A stretch of 64,000 nt of DNA from Streptomyces sp. NBC_01016 (GTDB lineage: Bacteria; Actinomycetota; Actinomycetes; Streptomycetales; Streptomycetaceae), in assembly GCF_026341035.1 (NCBI RefSeq), contig NZ_JAPEOQ010000001.1:5332001-5396000 (forward strand). The letters are read 5' to 3'. Positions within the stretch are counted from its first letter, which is position 1. The number at the start of each line of letters is the position of its first letter. Positions 24,261 through 31,742 of the stretch are shown piece by piece. Under the pieces are notes generated by a model, which was given only the letters and a program-made list of their open reading frames with translations, ran no database searches and was not told where the DNA came from. Position numbers and translations under genes: made by a program.

Positions 24261-25319
24261 ATGCGCTACCAGACTTTCGGACGACACAGCGGCCTACGGG
24301 TGTCGGAGTATGTGCTGGGCACGGCCAACTTCGGCTCGGCCCCGGCAGCGGCGGGCCCGGACGGGGCGCGGAAGATTTTCGAGTCGTTCGTGGCGGCCGG
24401 CGGGACCACCTTCGACGTCTCGAACATCTACCAGAACGGCGAGGCCGAGACCGTCCTGGGCGGGCTCCTGGGCCGCGAGCGCGACGACTACGTCGTGATC
24501 ACCAAGTACACCGGGTCCAGGAGTGCCGAGGTCCGCCCCGGCACCACGGGCAACAGCCGCAAGACCATGATCCGGTCCCTGGAGGCGAGCCTGCGGCGGC
24601 TGGGGACCGACTACGTCGATGTCTTCATGCCGCACTTTCCCGACGGGGTCACGCCGATGCCGGAGATCCTGGCCGCCTTCGAGGACCTCATCCGGGCGGG
24701 CAAGATCCGCTACGGCGGCCTGTCGAACTTCCCGGCCTGGAGGGTGGCGGGCGCCGCCGTCAGGTCGGAGCTGAGCGGACGGATGCCGTTGGTCGGCGTC
24801 CAGACCGAGTACAGCCTGGCCGAACGCTCCGCGGAACGTGAACTCCTGCCGATGGCCGAAGCGCACGGTCTTGGCGTCGTCCTCTATTCACCGCTGGCCG
24901 GCGGCCTGTTGACCGGGAAGTACCGTCAGGGCGAGCAGGGGCGACTCAGCGCGCGGGCCGCGGCCGACGGCACGGTCGGTGAGGGCGGTGACCAGCGCAC
25001 CGCCGTACTCGACGCCGTCCTCGCCGTGGCGGAAGAGCTGGGCACCGGCCCGGTCCAGGTCGCCCTCGCCTGGCTCCGTCAGCGCGCGGCGCGGGCCGGT
25101 ACCTCGCTGATCCCCATCGTGGGGCCCCGCACGCCGGCCCACCTGGAGGGCTACCTCGACGCCCTGAACGTCGAACTCGCCCCGCACCACTACCAGAAGC
25201 TGGACGAGGTCAGCGCGATCCGGCTCGGCGCCCCGTACGAGGATGTCGCCGCCGCGCTGGCCCACGGCGCCGACGGCGACCGGAGTCTCCTCGACACCCC
25301 GCTCATCCCGGTGGCCTGA
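24261..25319 (+). CDS. Aldo/keto reductase
   Basis: A 352-residue NADPH-dependent oxidoreductase with the (beta/alpha)8 barrel. The catalytic tetrad is visible: Asp in TFDVSNIY, Tyr in the same SNIYQNGEAE segment, Lys in VVITKYTG and His in FMPHFPDG. The cofactor side shows GVVLYSPLAGGLLTGKYR and the later SLIPIVGPRTPAHLEG. GAGGAGGATCCC precedes ATG 24261. It is divergent from the TetR regulator, which probably derepresses it on exposure to a carbonyl or drug. The stop overlaps the convergent MmyB-like gene by 17 bases. Confidence 0.94.
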   Translation: MRYQTFGRHSGLRVSEYVLGTANFGSAPAAAGPDGARKIFESFVAAGGTTFDVSNIYQNGEAETVLGGLLGRERDDYVVITKYTGSRSAEVRPGTTGNSRKTMIRSLEASLRRLGTDYVDVFMPHFPDGVTPMPEILAAFEDLIRAGKIRYGGLSNFPAWRVAGAAVRSELSGRMPLVGVQTEYSLAERSAERELLPMAEAHGLGVVLYSPLAGGLLTGKYRQGEQGRLSARAAADGTVGEGGDQRTAVLDAVLAVAEELGTGPVQVALAWLRQRAARAGTSLIPIVGPRTPAHLEGYLDALNVELAPHHYQKLDEVSAIRLGAPYEDVAAALAHGADGDRSLLDTPLIPVA

Positions 25320-26172
25320 ATCCTCGCTCCAACCGTCGGGCGAGCCCCTGAAGCGCGGCGTCGTCCTTGCTGCCGGGGCGCGGGAAGTACACGTACAGCA
25401 CATGCCCTTCGGGCCCGGCGAGGGCGAACGTCTCGAAGTCGAGGGTGAGGACGCCGTCCTCGCCGAGGCCGTCGACCGCGAGCCGCTTCTCGCCGGTCAC
25501 CCGGTCGTACACCTCATGGGAGTCCCAGAGGGCGCGGAACGTCTCGCTGCGTTCCCGCATGTCCGCCACGAATCCGTCGAGTTGGCCGGGTCGGGCCGCC
25601 GCGGTGGTGCGCAGGCCCGCGACGGCCTGGACGGCGATGTTCTCCCAGTCGGGGTACACCTCGCGGGCGCGCGGGTCGAGGAAGGTGAACTCGATCAGGT
25701 TGTGCCCCGCGCTCCACGCCGGGTTGACGCGGGTCGCGAGGGCGGTCGCGGCCAGTACGTCGCGGCCGGGCCCGACGACGAGGGCGGGCAGGTCGGCCCA
25801 GCGCTCGAGGAGCACCAGCACTCCTGGCCGCACGGTGCGGACCGGATCCGCCGCCTCCTGGCCGTCGGCGGACGCGAGCGCCGGGGCCACGAGGCTCCAG
25901 AGGTAGCCGCGTTCGGTGTCGTCCAGGCGCAGCACCCCGGCCAGGGCCTGGAGGATCTCGCGGGAGGGGTGCCGGTCGCGGCCCTGCTCGATGCGCGTGT
26001 AGTACGAGGGGCTGACGCCGGCGAGCAGCGCCAACTCCTCGCGGCGCAGACCCTTGACCCGCCGCCGGGTGTTGTCGACGACGCCGGCCGAAGCGGCGTC
26101 GATCCGCTCCCGTCGGCTGCGCAGGAAGGAACCGAGCCGGTTGTCGTCCTGGTTGCCGTCGTCGCGAGTCAT
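25303..26172 (-). CDS. XRE-family regulator with MmyB-like ligand domain
   Basis: A 289-residue regulator. An N-terminal XRE helix-turn-helix (LGSFLRSRRERI ... RRRVKGLRREELALLAGVSP with YYTRIEQGRDRHPS) is joined to an MmyB-like PAS-type domain (from about 100: VLVLLERWADLPALVVGPGR, ATALATRVNP, EFTFLDPRAREVYPDWE), which in the family binds fatty acids or small lipids. Start at ATG 26172, inside the gap before the SDR gene; longer frames lack the domain. It is divergent from an SDR, a very common Streptomyces pair, and a TGAGGG-CCA-CCCTCA site lies between them. Confidence 0.92.
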   Translation of the reverse strand: MTRDDGNQDDNRLGSFLRSRRERIDAASAGVVDNTRRRVKGLRREELALLAGVSPSYYTRIEQGRDRHPSREILQALAGVLRLDDTERGYLWSLVAPALASADGQEAADPVRTVRPGVLVLLERWADLPALVVGPGRDVLAATALATRVNPAWSAGHNLIEFTFLDPRAREVYPDWENIAVQAVAGLRTTAAARPGQLDGFVADMRERSETFRALWDSHEVYDRVTGEKRLAVDGLGEDGVLTLDFETFALAGPEGHVLYVYFPRPGSKDDAALQGLARRLERGFRPPG

Positions 26173-26230
26173 CAGGTGGGACTTTACCGTCGGCGGTGAA
26201 CGACGACGCCGCTCCATGAGCCTGACCCTC

Positions 26231-26245
26231 TGAGGGCCACCCTCA
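26231..26245. promoter_or_regulatory. Palindromic operator between XRE regulator and SDR
   Basis: TGAGGG CCA CCCTCA, a perfect 15-base palindrome, with an extra CCCTC half-site just before it (26226-26230). Placed between the divergent starts at 26172 and 26289, it is the likely binding site of the MmyB-like regulator. Confidence 0.7.
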
Positions 26246-26288
26246 AGGGGGCGTGGCACGCACACCGAAGCCCTGTTGCACTGATGGC

Positions 26289-27191
26289 ATGACGAACCAA
26301 GACACAGCAGCATTTGATGAGTTGGCCGACTTGACCTCCACTGCGGACGGCCAGGGTGCGCCCGTGTGGCTGATCACCGGTTGCTCCAGCGGACTGGGGC
26401 GGGCCCTCGCCGAGCACGCTCTCGGGCGCGGGGACCGGGTGGCCGTCACCGCCCGCGACGTGGCGAGCGTGACCGCTCTCGCCGCCGCGCACGGCGACCG
26501 TGCGCTCGCCCTGTCGCTGGATGTCACCGACCCCGTGTCGGTCGCCGCCGCCGTCGAGGCGTGCGAGAAGGAGTACGGGCGCATCGACGTCCTGGTCAAC
26601 AACGCCGGCTACGGATACCTCGCCGCGGTGGAGGAGGGCGAGGACGCCGCGGTCCGGGCGCTGTACGACACCAACGTGCACGGCGTCGTCACCGTTCTCA
26701 AGGCGGTGCTGCCGGGCATGCGGGTCCGCCGGTCGGGGCGGATCGTGAACGTGTCCTCGTTCGGGGGCCTCGCCGCCTTCGCCGGGACCGGGTACTACCA
26801 CGCCACGAAGTTCGCCCTCGAAGGGCTGTCGGAGTCGCTGGCCGCGGAAGTGGCTCCCCTCGGCATCGCGGTCACCCTCGTCGAGCCCGGTGGCCTGCGC
26901 ACCCAGTGGGCCGGGTCCTCGATGCGGCAGTCCGGGACACACCTCGCGGACTACGAGGAGACCGCGGGCAGGCGCCGGGCCTCCACCCTGGCGGTCTCCG
27001 GTCGCCAGCCCGGTGACCCCGCCCGTGCCGCCGCCGCGATCGCCACTGTCGTAGACACCGAACAACCGCCGTTGCGGCTCCTGCTCGGATCGGACGCGCT
27101 GGCCGGTACCCGGGCCCGTATCGAGCGCATGCGTGACGAGGTCGACGCGAACGAGAAGCTGACCGTCAGCGCGGATCTGGTGCGAGTGTGA
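26289..27191 (+). CDS. Short-chain dehydrogenase/reductase
   Basis: A 300-residue classical SDR. The NADP-binding motif is WLITGCSSGLGRALAEHAL, followed by DVTD, VNNAGYGYLAAVEEG (NNAG), the catalytic serine in NVSSFGG and YYHATKFALEGLSE (YxxxK). Start at ATG 26289; an in-frame start at 26253 has no ribosome site. The gene is divergent from and probably repressed by the MmyB-like regulator. Substrate unknown; related SDRs in this arrangement are annotated only as oxidoreductases. Confidence 0.94.
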   Translation: MTNQDTAAFDELADLTSTADGQGAPVWLITGCSSGLGRALAEHALGRGDRVAVTARDVASVTALAAAHGDRALALSLDVTDPVSVAAAVEACEKEYGRIDVLVNNAGYGYLAAVEEGEDAAVRALYDTNVHGVVTVLKAVLPGMRVRRSGRIVNVSSFGGLAAFAGTGYYHATKFALEGLSESLAAEVAPLGIAVTLVEPGGLRTQWAGSSMRQSGTHLADYEETAGRRRASTLAVSGRQPGDPARAAAAIATVVDTEQPPLRLLLGSDALAGTRARIERMRDEVDANEKLTVSADLVRV

Positions 27192-27250
27192 AGAACGGCG
27201 GCCGGAGCGAATGGCCGCTCCCGCACGGTGAGTTGACGGATCCGCTTCAA

Positions 27251-27298
27251 CGCAGGTCGAGTTCAATGCAGGTCGAGTTCAGCGCAGGTCGAGCAGCA
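27251..27298. repeat. Three tandem 16-base repeats at the GNAT gene end
   Basis: Three adjoining units, CGCAGGTCGAGTTCAA, TGCAGGTCGAGTTCAG and CGCAGGTCGAGCAGCA. The third unit encodes the last codons of the GNAT gene (LLDLR, minus strand). The first two are non-coding copies just past the stop, and each offers a TGA on the minus strand. It looks like slippage duplication of the gene's end. Confidence 0.8.
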
Positions 27299-27875
27299 TC
27301 ACGTCATGGAGGTCCACGGCTGCCTGGCCTCCCGGCCGACCCTGGCCGATCTTGCGGTATCCCCACGACCGGTAGGCGGCCGGAGCCGCCCCGCTCGCCG
27401 GGTGGACGTTCAACAGCACCCGCTCGGCTCCGACGCCGTCGAGCAGCAACGTGTGCAGACGCCGAGCGACACCCCGTCCACGCCACGCGCGGCGCACCGC
27501 GAGTTCCATGAGCCCGAAGGTGCGCTGCCCGTCCTCGCGCCGCATGTCGTCGGACACGGGCTCGGTGAACTCGTCCCACCACACCGTGTCGGGCCCGAGG
27601 GGGTGGCCGTGCGCCATGCCGATCGGCTCGCCGTCCTCGGTACGGGCCAGGACAGAACGGAAGCCGGGCTTGCGGGCCTGGACGGGGAAGCGGCGGAAGG
27701 CAGCGTCGACGTCGTCCTCGGACTCGTCGTACGGGGGACCGGCGAACGCCTCGGCATAGACCAGCTTGAACGCGCCTGCGGCGTGCACCGCGGCAGCCCC
27801 GTCCATGCGCTCCACGGCGATGACACCGTGTTGCGTCGCGTGTGCGCCTTCTCGGCGGTCAGTGGCATCGGACAT
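27279..27875 (-). CDS. GNAT family N-acetyltransferase
   Basis: A 198-residue acetyl-CoA-dependent N-acetyltransferase. The GNAT core is in the second half: FGLMELAVRRAWRGRGVARRLHTLLL contains the acetyl-CoA pyrophosphate-binding R/Q-x-x-G-x-G/A loop, followed by VLLNVHPASGAAPAAYRSWGYRKIG. Start at ATG 27875 (MSDATDRREG); frames extend further upstream but without family similarity. The stop lies inside a run of 16-base tandem repeats. It stands alone between the SDR (convergent) and a small membrane protein. Acceptor unknown. Confidence 0.9.
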   Translation of the reverse strand: MSDATDRREGAHATQHGVIAVERMDGAAAVHAAGAFKLVYAEAFAGPPYDESEDDVDAAFRRFPVQARKPGFRSVLARTEDGEPIGMAHGHPLGPDTVWWDEFTEPVSDDMRREDGQRTFGLMELAVRRAWRGRGVARRLHTLLLDGVGAERVLLNVHPASGAAPAAYRSWGYRKIGQGRPGGQAAVDLHDVMLLDLR

Positions 27876-28035
27876 GCACCACACCGTGCAGTGCCGCGGG
27901 ACCACTCGCCGCCGAAGTGCCGCGATCGTTACGCGGAGTCGCGCGGGGGCCGGGTGGCTGTGCCGATTCGGTGAGGGCGGCATAACGGTTCGGGCAGGTC
28001 CGCGCCCGTGCACGGTGCAGTGTCGTTTCCCCGGT

Positions 28036-28248
28036 ATGAGCAACACCGTGCGCGCCGAGGAAGAGGAACAGTCCGAGCCGACCGATGCGAACCGGCTCGA
28101 TTCACCCGTGCTCGGGCAGGGGCCACCGCCCCGCGAATGTGATGGCTCCCGACCACCTCGGAACCGGGAGGCCGCTCTGCGCCTCGTTCTCGTCGGGTTG
28201 GCGAGTGGGCTGATCGTCGTGGCGTTCGCGGTTTCCCTGATGGAGTAG
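28036..28248 (+). CDS. Small single-pass membrane protein
   Basis: A 70-residue protein with an acidic, proline-rich head (EEEEQSEPTDANRL) and one C-terminal transmembrane helix (LVLVGLASGLIVVAFAVSLM), so probably tail-anchored. No family recognised. ATG 28036 lacks an obvious ribosome site, which makes the start, and to a degree the gene, uncertain; codon bias and the clean helix argue for it. Confidence 0.5.
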   Translation: MSNTVRAEEEEQSEPTDANRLDSPVLGQGPPPRECDGSRPPRNREAALRLVLVGLASGLIVVAFAVSLME

Positions 28249-28346
28249 ACGTGCCCGGCACGTCTCCGAGCGTCACTGCCCTCATGGCACGATCTGTGGG
28301 GTGCGTGTCGTTGACGCCATGGGGTGGGGTCGCTGAACGTTGAGGT

Positions 28347-29315
28347 GTGACAAAGCGCCGCATCGTTTTCGTGATCTTCGACGGGTTCCAGTCGCTCGAC
28401 CTCGTCGGCCCGTACGAGGTGTTCCAGCACGGCGACCGGCTCGGTGGCCGGTACGCGTGCGAGATCGTCGCCCCCACGGGCGGCGCGGTGCGCTCGCGCA
28501 GCGGGCTGGTGCTGCACGCCGAGCACTCCCTGGCCGAGCGGGACCCGGCGGGTGTGGACACGCTCGTGGTGGCCGGCGGCCGGGGTGTCGACCGGGCCCG
28601 CGAGGATCCGGAGCTGGTCGGCTGGGTCCGTGAGGCGGCGGCCGGGGCCCGGCGCGTCGCCTCCGTGTGCAGCGGGGTCTTCCTCCTGGCGGCGGCGGGC
28701 CTGCTCGAGGGGCGGCGGGTCACCACGCACTGGGCCCGCGAGCGTCAACTCGCCGCGGAGCACCCGGAGATCGCCGCGGACTGCGGTCCCATCTTCATCC
28801 GCGACGGACGCATCTGGACCTCGGCCGGGGTCACCGCGGGCATGGACCTCGCTCTGGCGCTGGTCGAGGACGACCTGGGCCGGGACGCCGCGCACGCCGT
28901 CGCCCGCGAGCTGGTCCTCTTCCTGCGCCGGCCGGGCAACCAGGCGCAGTTCAGCGTGGCCATGGCGACGCGGCCGCCGGCCACCGACCCGATCCGGGCC
29001 GCCGTCGCCGCGATCCAGGCCGACCCGGGCGCCCGGCACAGCGTCCTCGACCTCGCCACGCATGCCGCCCTCAGCCCGCGTCATCTGCAGCGCCGCTTCA
29101 CCGCGGAGACGGGCGTGACGCCCGCCGGGTACGTGGAGCAGGTGCGGGTGGAGGCGGCGCAGCGGTCCCTCGCCGAGGGGGACGAGCCGTTGGAGGCGAT
29201 CGCCCGGCGGCACGGCTTCTGCACGGCGGAGACGCTGCGCCGCACGTTTCATCGCAGGCTCGGCGTCGCGCCGTCGGAGTACCGGGCCCGCTTTCGTTCA
29301 ACTACCGCACTGTGA
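28347..29315 (+). CDS. GlxA-type transcriptional regulator (DJ-1/PfpI domain plus AraC helix-turn-helix)
   Basis: A 322-residue regulator with an N-terminal amidotransferase-like DJ-1/PfpI domain (IVFVIFDGFQSLDLVGPYEVF; nucleophile-elbow cysteine in VASVCSGVFLLAAAGLL) and a C-terminal AraC DNA-binding domain with two helix-turn-helix units (LDLATHAALSPRHLQRRFTA and EAIARRHGFCTAETLRRTFH). The start is GTG 28347. It is followed at once by another DJ-1/PfpI protein. Regulators of this kind commonly activate the neighbouring enzyme gene, here the PfpI protein and perhaps the quinone reductase beyond it. Confidence 0.93.
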   Translation: MTKRRIVFVIFDGFQSLDLVGPYEVFQHGDRLGGRYACEIVAPTGGAVRSRSGLVLHAEHSLAERDPAGVDTLVVAGGRGVDRAREDPELVGWVREAAAGARRVASVCSGVFLLAAAGLLEGRRVTTHWARERQLAAEHPEIAADCGPIFIRDGRIWTSAGVTAGMDLALALVEDDLGRDAAHAVARELVLFLRRPGNQAQFSVAMATRPPATDPIRAAVAAIQADPGARHSVLDLATHAALSPRHLQRRFTAETGVTPAGYVEQVRVEAAQRSLAEGDEPLEAIARRHGFCTAETLRRTFHRRLGVAPSEYRARFRSTTAL

Positions 29316-29328
29316 GATGGAGTTCAGG

Positions 29329-29934
29329 ATGACTGTGTACGGTCTGCTCGTCTTCGATGATGCCGAGGATCTGGATGTCGTGGGGCCGTGGCAGGTGTTC
29401 ACGACCTCCGCGCGGCTGCGTGGTGACATCGACCGCGCGGTGCTCGTCGCCGAGGGGCCGGGCCCGGTGCGCTTCGCGAAGGGCCTGCGCGTGCTGCCCG
29501 ACCACACGCTCGACGACCACCCGCCGTTGGATGTGGTGACGGTGCCGGGCGGTGTCGGCGCGCGCACTGTCCAGGTGGACAACTCCGTGGTCACCGGGTG
29601 GATCGCCAAGACCGCCGAGCGGGCGTCGTGGGTGCACAGTGTGTGCACGGGAGCCTTCCTGCTGCACGCCGCCGGACTCACCCGCGGGCGCCGCGTCGCC
29701 ACGCACTGGCAGCACGAGCGGCGACTGGAGGAGCTCGGTGACATCACCGTCGTGCGCGACGCCCGCTATGTCGTCGACGGCAATCTGCTGACCAGCCAGG
29801 GCGTCTCGGCCGGCATCGACAGCGCGCTCTGGCTCGTCGGGCGGCTGCACGGCCGCGACCACGCCCGTGCGGTGCGCCGTGCCATGCAGTACGAGCCGGC
29901 GCCGCCGTACCTGGCGGACGAGCCGGCCGCGTAA
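29329..29934 (+). CDS. DJ-1/PfpI family protein (isonitrile hydratase-like)
   Basis: A 201-residue DJ-1/PfpI-fold protein. The core matches the isonitrile hydratase-like branch: LLVFDDAEDLDVVGPWQVF, VVTVPGGVGAR, the nucleophile elbow VHSVCTGAFLLHAAGL with its cysteine, and RRVATHWQHERRLEEL. ATG 29329 has GGAG six bases before it; ATG 29317 is possible. It is 13 bases after the GlxA-type regulator, whose first domain is a homologue, and is probably cotranscribed. The enzymatic substrate is not certain; isonitrile hydration is a family guess only. Confidence 0.88.
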   Translation: MTVYGLLVFDDAEDLDVVGPWQVFTTSARLRGDIDRAVLVAEGPGPVRFAKGLRVLPDHTLDDHPPLDVVTVPGGVGARTVQVDNSVVTGWIAKTAERASWVHSVCTGAFLLHAAGLTRGRRVATHWQHERRLEELGDITVVRDARYVVDGNLLTSQGVSAGIDSALWLVGRLHGRDHARAVRRAMQYEPAPPYLADEPAA

Positions 29935-29947
29935 CCCCCTGCCCGCG

Positions 29948-29984
29948 GTGGCCAGATTCTTTCACCCCATGGCCGTCTGGCCAC
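29948..29984. repeat. Inverted repeat upstream of the quinone reductase
   Basis: Perfect 9-base arms GTGGCCAGA (29948-29956) and TCTGGCCAC (29976-29984), spaced by 19 bases, in the 87-base gap before the quinone reductase start. It is either an operator, perhaps for the GlxA-type regulator two genes upstream, or the terminator of the DJ-1 gene. Confidence 0.6.
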
Positions 29985-30021
29985 TGATGTCGTACGAGGG
30001 TGAGGGCGCACGCTCGAAGGC

Positions 30022-30792
30022 ATGAACATCCTCTGGGTCTTCGCCCATCCCGAACAGCGCTCCCTCAACGGCTCCCTGATGGCCGACGCGCTCGGAGCCC
30101 TCGACGGGCTCGGGCACGCGTACCAGGTGTCCGACCTCTACGCGATGAAGTGGAAGGCGGTCGTCGACGCCGACGACTTCGGCGGCGGGCCGCCCGACGG
30201 TGAGCGGCTGTTGGTCGGCGCCGAGCAGGAACGTGCGTACACGGCAGGTGAGTTGAGCGCCGACATCCGTGCCGAGATCGAGAAGCTGGCCTGGGCCGAT
30301 GTCGTGGTTCTGCACTTCCCGCTGTGGTGGTTCGGGCCTCCGGCGATCCTCAAGGGCTGGTTCGACCGGGTCCTGGTGCAGGGGCTCGGATTCGGTGTGA
30401 AGGCGCCGGACGGACACACCCGCCGGTACGGCGACGGCGGTCTGGCCGGCAAGCGAGCCCTGATCGTCACGTCGGTGGGCGCCCGACCGTCCGGGTTCGG
30501 GCCGCGCGGCATCCACGGGCAGCTGGACCAGGTGCTGTTCCCGCTGCTGCACGGCACGTTCTGGTACACGGGGATGGCGCCCCTCGAGCCGTTCGTGGCG
30601 TACGGCGCGGACCGGCACGACGCGGCTGACTACGCCCGTACGTCCGCCGCTTTGCGGGAGCGGCTGCGGACGCTGCCCGACGAGGAACCGCTGGCGTACC
30701 GGTCCGAGGCGGGCGGTGACTACGACGAGGAACTCGTCCTGCGCCCCGAACTCGCGCCGGGCCGCGACGGCCTGGGGGTGCACCAGCGGTGA
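30022..30792 (+). CDS. Flavodoxin-like NAD(P)H:quinone oxidoreductase
   Basis: A 256-residue FMN/FAD-dependent reductase of the DT-diaphorase/KefF-like family. It begins NILWVFAHPEQRSLNGSL (flavin phosphate loop) and contains the hallmark VVLHFPLWWFGPPAILKGWFDRVL, then LIVTSVGA. Start at ATG 30022. It follows the GlxA/PfpI pair on the same strand and ends tail-to-tail with the IclR gene. It should reduce quinones or nitro compounds by two electrons, a detoxifying role. Confidence 0.93.
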   Translation: MNILWVFAHPEQRSLNGSLMADALGALDGLGHAYQVSDLYAMKWKAVVDADDFGGGPPDGERLLVGAEQERAYTAGELSADIRAEIEKLAWADVVVLHFPLWWFGPPAILKGWFDRVLVQGLGFGVKAPDGHTRRYGDGGLAGKRALIVTSVGARPSGFGPRGIHGQLDQVLFPLLHGTFWYTGMAPLEPFVAYGADRHDAADYARTSAALRERLRTLPDEEPLAYRSEAGGDYDEELVLRPELAPGRDGLGVHQR

Positions 30793-30828
30793 AAGTCGTC
30801 GCGACGGTGCCACATGCCCCGCCCGGCC

Positions 30829-31614
30829 CTACGCCGACGGCGTCCCCGGCCCCCGCGTAGCCCCGCCCACCCGTCGCGTCAACTCCCGCGCCGTCTGCGC
30901 CACATGCCCCGCTATCCGCCGCTGCTCCGCCTCGTCGACCGTCTCGTCGGGGAACGTCACCGCGATCCCGGCGATCGGGTGGGCGTGGTGGTCGAGAACG
31001 GGTGCGGCCACCGAGGACAGGCCCGGGGTGACCTCGCCCTCCTCCGTCGCGTAGCCGCGGCGCCGCGCCTGGGTGAGCAGGGTGCGCAGCGCGGTGAGCG
31101 TCGCAGGACCCGCCCCGTGCCGCTGCACGAACGCCGAGCGGTCGGGGAACAGCGCCCGCACCTGCGCAGGTGGGAGGAGAGCGAGCACTGCCCGTCCGCT
31201 CGCCGTCAGGTGGGCGGGAAGCCGGACGCCGACCTCGCTGATCAGTGGCGGGCGTCCGGGGGCGCGTTCCTCGATGACGTAGATGACCTCGCGGCCGTGC
31301 AGCACGGCGAGGTTCGCGTTGTGTCCCGTGCGGTCGACGAGCGCGGCGAGCGGTGCCCGGGCCAGGCGCTGGAACGGGGCCTGGCGCTCGTAGCCCGAGG
31401 CGAGTTCGAAGGCGCTGACCCCGAGTCCGTACCGCCGCTCCTCCGGCAGATGGACCACGAAGCCGTCCGCCGCCAGGGTGTCGAGCAGGTGGTACGTCGT
31501 CGAGCGCGGCAGCCCCACGTCGCGGCTGATGGCGGCCGCGGGGACGGGCGCGGCCTGGCGGGCGAGATAGCGCAGGACCGCCAGGACCTGGGCGGCGGCC
31601 GGGACGATGCTCAT
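30829..31614 (-). CDS. hutR: IclR-family regulator of histidine use
   Basis: A 261-residue IclR regulator. The N-terminal winged helix is VLAVLRYLARQ ... AAISRDVGLPRSTTYHLLDTLAADGFV; the C-terminal effector domain contains GHNANLAVLHGREVIYVIEE, LTASGRAVLALLP and the late AAPVLDHHAHPIAGIAVTFP. It is divergent from hutH. The gap holds two palindromes of the form TCTGGGATCCCAGA, matching the TCTG-AT-CCAGA motif that I recall being reported for the IclR-type HutR of corynebacteria. That match, plus the position, supports the name. It probably activates or derepresses hutH on histidine or urocanate. Confidence 0.85.
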   Translation of the reverse strand: MSIVPAAAQVLAVLRYLARQAAPVPAAAISRDVGLPRSTTYHLLDTLAADGFVVHLPEERRYGLGVSAFELASGYERQAPFQRLARAPLAALVDRTGHNANLAVLHGREVIYVIEERAPGRPPLISEVGVRLPAHLTASGRAVLALLPPAQVRALFPDRSAFVQRHGAGPATLTALRTLLTQARRRGYATEEGEVTPGLSSVAAPVLDHHAHPIAGIAVTFPDETVDEAEQRRIAGHVAQTARELTRRVGGATRGPGTPSA

Positions 31615-31651
31615 GGGGCGAGCGTAGACCAGAGATGTCGCAAACCATCTG

Positions 31652-31665
31652 TCTGGGATCCCAGA
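31652..31665. promoter_or_regulatory. HutR operator, proximal to hutR
   Basis: The perfect 14-base palindrome TCTGGGATCCCAGA. Its centre lies 21 bases, two helical turns, from the second site, so two dimers can sit on one DNA face. Confidence 0.8.
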
Positions 31666-31668
31666 TCA

Positions 31669-31690
31669 AGTGTCTGGGATCCCAGACACT
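31669..31690. promoter_or_regulatory. HutR operator, proximal to hutH
   Basis: A perfect 22-base palindrome whose core is the same TCTGGGATCCCAGA sequence (centre 31679/31680). It ends 52 bases before the hutH start and probably overlaps the hutH promoter. Confidence 0.8.
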
Positions 31691-31742
31691 AGACGTGTCG
31701 CACGACTCGCGAACCCCTGCCTGCCTGCGGCTTCATTGGGGC

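Noticed and set aside
27873..28024. GTGCAGTG-like repeats on both sides of the GNAT promoter region
   Set aside because: CACCGTGCAGTG and GCACGGTGCAGTG are similar but short, and their spacing of about 130 bases gives no clear regulatory layout.
27876..29252. Very long minus-strand frame extending the GNAT gene upstream to 29252
   Set aside because: The extra 459 codons lie opposite the GlxA-type gene and the small membrane protein and show no protein-family features; the GNAT domain needs only the part from 27875.
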